Assembly: GCA_945897695.1 (NCBI GenBank)
Contig: CAMDGW010000093.1
Location: 1 to 8,791, forward strand
Reading direction: 5' to 3'
Length of the DNA: 8,791 bases
Source: Pseudobacteriovorax antillogorgiicola
Lineage (GTDB): Bacteria; Bdellovibrionota_B; Oligoflexia; Oligoflexales; RGVZ01
The first letter of the stretch is position 1, and each line of letters opens with the position of its first letter. The notes under the pieces were generated by a model. It saw nothing but the letters and a program-made list of their open reading frames with translations. It was not told the DNA's origin and made no database searches. Below, piece by piece: positions 6,274 to 8,791 of this stretch. The translations under genes were made by a program, and so were the position numbers.

Positions 6274-7293
6274 ATGAGCCACTCGATCAATCCCTGGGGC
6301 AATCAGGCAACAAAACATTTTTTCTCTCTCACGCCCGAACACATACTAAGTGCTGTCGAGCGATTTGGCCTCCGATGTACGGGGCGATGTTTAGCATTGA
6401 ACAGCATGGAAAATCGCGTTTATGAAGTCGAAATTGAAGTTGAAGACCCCAAAACCATAAAAACTCCTGCCGACCGTTTTGTGATCATCAAGTTTTATCG
6501 ACCTGGTCGCTGGACCTGGGATCAGATCCAAGATGAGCATGACTTTTTATTGGACCTAGTTGAAGCAGACATTCCAGTGGTCGCACCCAAGCAAAGAGAG
6601 GACGGCCATTCGGTATTTTCAGACGACGAACTGGGACTCCTGTATGCAATTTTTCCAAAAGTTGGTGGGAGAAGCCCTGACGAGCTTGATGACGAGCAGT
6701 GCGAACGGGTTGGCCGCCTACTGGCTCGTCTCCATGCCATTGGCGCCCTTCACAACGCTGAGCATCGGGTGCGCCTTGATCCAGAAACCTACGGCGTAAA
6801 TAATCTTAAATGGCTAATCGATAGCCAAACACTGCCCTCCGATTTGTCGACGCGATACCAGAAGGTGGTTGAGTCCATCTGCACGATTAGCTCACCCTGG
6901 TTTAGAAATGCTAAATATCAGCGCATCCACGGGGATTGCCACCTTGGAAACCTACTTTGGGGGGATCAGGGACCTTTTTGGGTTGATTTTGATGATATGG
7001 TTATCGGCCCGCCAGTTCAAGATCTTTGGCTTATAATTCCTGGTCGCGATGACTATGCGCAGCGCAAGTTACAACTTGTGTTAAATGGTTATGAAATGAT
7101 GAAACCTTTTGATCGTCAGACACTCAAATTGATAGAGCCGCTGAGAGCACTCAGATTTGTCCATTTTTCTGCCTGGATTGGCAAACGCTGGGATGACCCA
7201 AGCTTTCAAAGAGCATTCCCGCAATACGGCACGCCTCGCTATTGGGCTGAGCAGGTCAGGGATCTTGAAGAGCAGCTACAATTAATATCGTAA
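6274..7293 (+). CDS. srkA: Stress response kinase A (SrkA/YihE/RdoA)
   Basis: A cytoplasmic Ser/Thr protein kinase of the choline-kinase-like (APH) fold. In E. coli it counters stress-induced death and acts downstream of Cpx envelope stress. The 339 residues compare with 328 in E. coli and are collinear: LNSMENRVYEV (42-52) forms the nucleotide-binding part, IIKFYRPGRW carries the ATP-contacting Lys73, FPKVGGR follows, then HGDCHLGNLLW with catalytic Asp221 and Asn226, and VDFDD with metal-binding Asp238. The family-typical C-terminal IEPLRALRFVHFSAW (287-301) is also present. All catalytic residues are intact. The ATG has GGGGAT 5 nt upstream. In E. coli the gene precedes dsbA; here it follows a cysteine-rich exported protein, which may be coincidence. 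Expression probably comes from further upstream because only 19 bases separate it from the preceding gene. Confidence 0.96.
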   Translation: MSHSINPWGNQATKHFFSLTPEHILSAVERFGLRCTGRCLALNSMENRVYEVEIEVEDPKTIKTPADRFVIIKFYRPGRWTWDQIQDEHDFLLDLVEADIPVVAPKQREDGHSVFSDDELGLLYAIFPKVGGRSPDELDDEQCERVGRLLARLHAIGALHNAEHRVRLDPETYGVNNLKWLIDSQTLPSDLSTRYQKVVESICTISSPWFRNAKYQRIHGDCHLGNLLWGDQGPFWVDFDDMVIGPPVQDLWLIIPGRDDYAQRKLQLVLNGYEMMKPFDRQTLKLIEPLRALRFVHFSAWIGKRWDDPSFQRAFPQYGTPRYWAEQVRDLEEQLQLIS

Positions 7294-7339
7294 TTCTGCT
7301 ATAACTACCGATCTCGACAACTTTAATGGATAACAGACT

Positions 7340-7840
7340 ATGTCACGTTGCCCCTGCTGTTCTGGATTAGTTTTCGACGAATGCTGCGCACCTATTTTGG
7401 CAGGAACGCCTGCACCAAATCCGGAAGCTCTCGTCAGATCGAGATATACAGCTTTTGTTAAAAAGCAGCTTGATTTTGTTGAGCGCACCCATGCCTCAGA
7501 AGTCCGCGATGATTTCAATCGTGCGGAAGCGGAGCGACTGGCGGATGAATGCGAATGGGAGAGCCTGCGCATACACAGCTCAAAGCAATACGGAGATCTG
7601 GCAGAGGTTGAATTTATTGTGAGTTTTCGTAGGGAACAGAAAGCCATCAAGGGTGCAACAGCATCCAAATTTCGCAGAGAACAAGGGCAATGGGCTTACG
7701 TTGGCAGTAAACCAGCGCCGCATCTTGCCAATATGCGCACCACACCTAAAACAGGTCGAAATGACCTCTGCGATTGTAGTTCCGGCCGAAAATTTAAGAA
7801 ATGCTGCGGAAATCCAGCAAAAGAAAACTCTCACAAATGA
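7340..7840 (+). CDS. ychJ: YchJ-family SEC-C motif protein (UPF0225)
   Basis: A 166-residue cytoplasmic protein close in length to E. coli YchJ (about 150). It has an N-terminal SEC-C-like zinc motif (CPCC at 4-7, CC at 15-16), then PNPEALVRSRYTAFV (27-40), which is the family hallmark, a central NTF2-like domain, and a C-terminal SEC-C motif (Cys144, Cys146, Cys155, Cys156) in the frame GRND...KFKKCCG. SEC-C motifs bind zinc in SecA; the role of YchJ itself is not established. Odd: the C-terminal motif reads NDLCDCSSG where NDPCPCGSG is the norm, so two Pro and one Gly are lost while all Cys are kept; the N-terminal motif has CPCC for CPCG. The start has only a weak GGAT about 10 nt upstream. 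The stop overlaps the next gene as ATGA. Confidence 0.93.
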   Translation: MSRCPCCSGLVFDECCAPILAGTPAPNPEALVRSRYTAFVKKQLDFVERTHASEVRDDFNRAEAERLADECEWESLRIHSSKQYGDLAEVEFIVSFRREQKAIKGATASKFRREQGQWAYVGSKPAPHLANMRTTPKTGRNDLCDCSSGRKFKKCCGNPAKENSHK

Positions 7841-8622
7841 ACCGAAATTTCAGATGTACGGCCTGTGGAAAGTGCTGTGTTGGCCAGCTTCCGCTGACCT
7901 GGAATGACGCTGAGGCCAACATTGACCTATTCCCTATTGGAATGGTCTGGACTCCGGTTCCAGCTTCCAGCAAAGACTTTAAGCTGGTGTCCCAGCTAGG
8001 AGCGACAGTCAGGCTACCTGATCGAAAAGAATTGGGGTTACTGATTGTTCCCACATCGTTTATTCCTGCCTCACAACCCTGTCCCGCACTTCAAGATAAT
8101 AACTTGTGCGGCATTCATGACACCAAGCCAGCACGTTGTCGGACCATGCCGTTTTATCCTTATCGCGAGGAGCGTTTTCAGAGTGAAGTTCTAAGCGTCA
8201 AATCAGGCTGGGAGTGTGATACATCTGAAGCAGCCCCTGTGGTTTATTCAGATTTGAAAATCAATAATCGCGCCGACTTTGATGCAGAGCGCCAGCAATT
8301 ACTGCAAGAAGTACCGCTGATACGGCGGTATGCCGAATACATGCTTAAATACACCCCGACGATTTTGACACAGCTGGCTTTAGCCAGCACGAAAACAAAG
8401 CCAAGCCACATAGTCACAAGTCTCTCGTCATTTTTGACTGCCACGAGGCACCCAAACGCTCAAAAATTGGCCGAGAAGCAATTGCCCATTTTAAGTCGCG
8501 CCGTGTCCCAGACTGAAAACAAGCCTGAACTTTCTGAATTTCATCGGCACTACGTGGCATGGGCCAAGGAAATGTCATTCCTGGCAAAAATCAAGCCGAA
8601 ATCAGTAACCGAATTGTCTTGA
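7837..8622 (+). CDS. YkgJ-family cysteine cluster protein (CxxCxxCC)
   Basis: A 261-residue protein with the putative zinc- or iron-chelating domain of the YkgJ family. The N-terminus has CTACGKCC (Cys7, 10, 13, 14), followed by CPAL (Cys82), CGIHDTKPARCR (Cys91, Cys101) and a further WEC (Cys127). The eight cysteines match the family pattern of CxxCGxCC, CPxL, CxI and RPxxCRxxP. The C-terminal 130 residues are helical, have no cysteine and are not recognised. The ATG at 7837 is chosen because it forms an ATGA overlap with the ychJ stop, which suggests translational coupling, and because it starts five residues before the cluster. An upstream in-frame ATG at 7801 would add 12 basic residues inside ychJ. 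Function is unknown in the family; metal binding is inferred from the cysteines. Coupling to a second predicted metal-binding protein suggests a joint role. Confidence 0.9.
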   Translation: MNRNFRCTACGKCCVGQLPLTWNDAEANIDLFPIGMVWTPVPASSKDFKLVSQLGATVRLPDRKELGLLIVPTSFIPASQPCPALQDNNLCGIHDTKPARCRTMPFYPYREERFQSEVLSVKSGWECDTSEAAPVVYSDLKINNRADFDAERQQLLQEVPLIRRYAEYMLKYTPTILTQLALASTKTKPSHIVTSLSSFLTATRHPNAQKLAEKQLPILSRAVSQTENKPELSEFHRHYVAWAKEMSFLAKIKPKSVTELS

Positions 8623-8791
8623 AATAGCTGCAACCGGTCCGACTTAATTGCTTGAAACGATCGTCTGGCTGAAGCAAAGCAGAGCGAAGTACGGGGCGCT
8701 GTGATTTGCTATTTACACAGCAATATTAGGGGTTAAGAGAATTTAGACGACACGCGCAGAATCGCTTCTCCCCGTAAGTTCCCATAAAATC
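8623..8791 (+). other. Non-coding tail region, no gene seen
   Basis: No open frame of useful length runs through these 169 bases on either strand. Two small inverted repeats are present: TTGCTT/AAGCAA (8648-8653 with 8672-8677, enclosing the palindrome ACGATCGT) and TTGCT/AGCAA (8706-8710 with 8719-8723). Neither is followed by a T run on either strand, so I do not call a terminator. The region may hold the 5' signals of a gene beyond the right edge. Confidence 0.4.

Noticed and set aside
7282..7668. 128-codon open frame on the minus strand opposite ychJ
   Set aside because: Ser/Arg-rich low-complexity translation antisense to a clear family member, no recognisable domain; a shadow of the real gene.
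1..8791. CRISPR array, tRNA, rRNA, insertion sequence, toxin-antitoxin or phage genes
   Set aside because: No repeat-spacer pattern, cloverleaf, transposase or terminal inverted repeats, and no typical defence-gene motifs seen on either strand.

Overview
The window holds nine protein genes and no recognisable RNA gene, insertion sequence or CRISPR array. It looks chromosomal and comes from a Gram-negative bacterium. The evidence is a CheB chemotaxis enzyme, exported and multi-pass membrane proteins, an SrkA-type kinase and a YchJ-type SEC-C protein. The mix would fit a Bdellovibrionota or deltaproteobacterium-like genome, but that placement is a guess; no single gene proves it.

Left part (1-3884): the C-terminal two thirds of cheB runs rightward off the left edge and meets three leftward genes tail to tail. 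Read in the direction of transcription, these are a small conserved-looking basic protein of unknown function (3884 to 3441), methylmalonyl-CoA epimerase (3352 to 2912), and a large two-TM membrane protein with a Cache-like sensor region, a coiled coil and a decayed histidine-kinase-like C-terminus (2758 to 857). A strong intrinsic terminator separates the small protein gene from mce, and a pair of weaker hairpins separates mce from the sensor gene, so these are probably separate transcription units. The best promoter in the window (perfect TTGACA, 17-nt spacer) drives the small unknown gene.

Right part (4081-8622): five rightward genes follow with gaps of 56, 19 and 46 nt and one 4-nt overlap, consistent with one operon or two. 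They encode a multi-pass membrane protein that resembles GT-C glycosyltransferases, a putative six-cysteine lipoprotein, SrkA (stress-response Ser/Thr kinase), a YchJ-like SEC-C protein, and a YkgJ-type CxxCxxCC cysteine-cluster protein translationally coupled to it. The last two are predicted metal binders, and SrkA is a stress kinase, so a stress or metal/redox theme is plausible but inferred.

No complete novel system is evident. The items most worth following are the degenerate kinase-like sensor beside cheB, the CheB receiver that seems to lack its last helix, the unknown small gene with strong expression signals, and the uncharacterised membrane protein/lipoprotein pair ahead of srkA.
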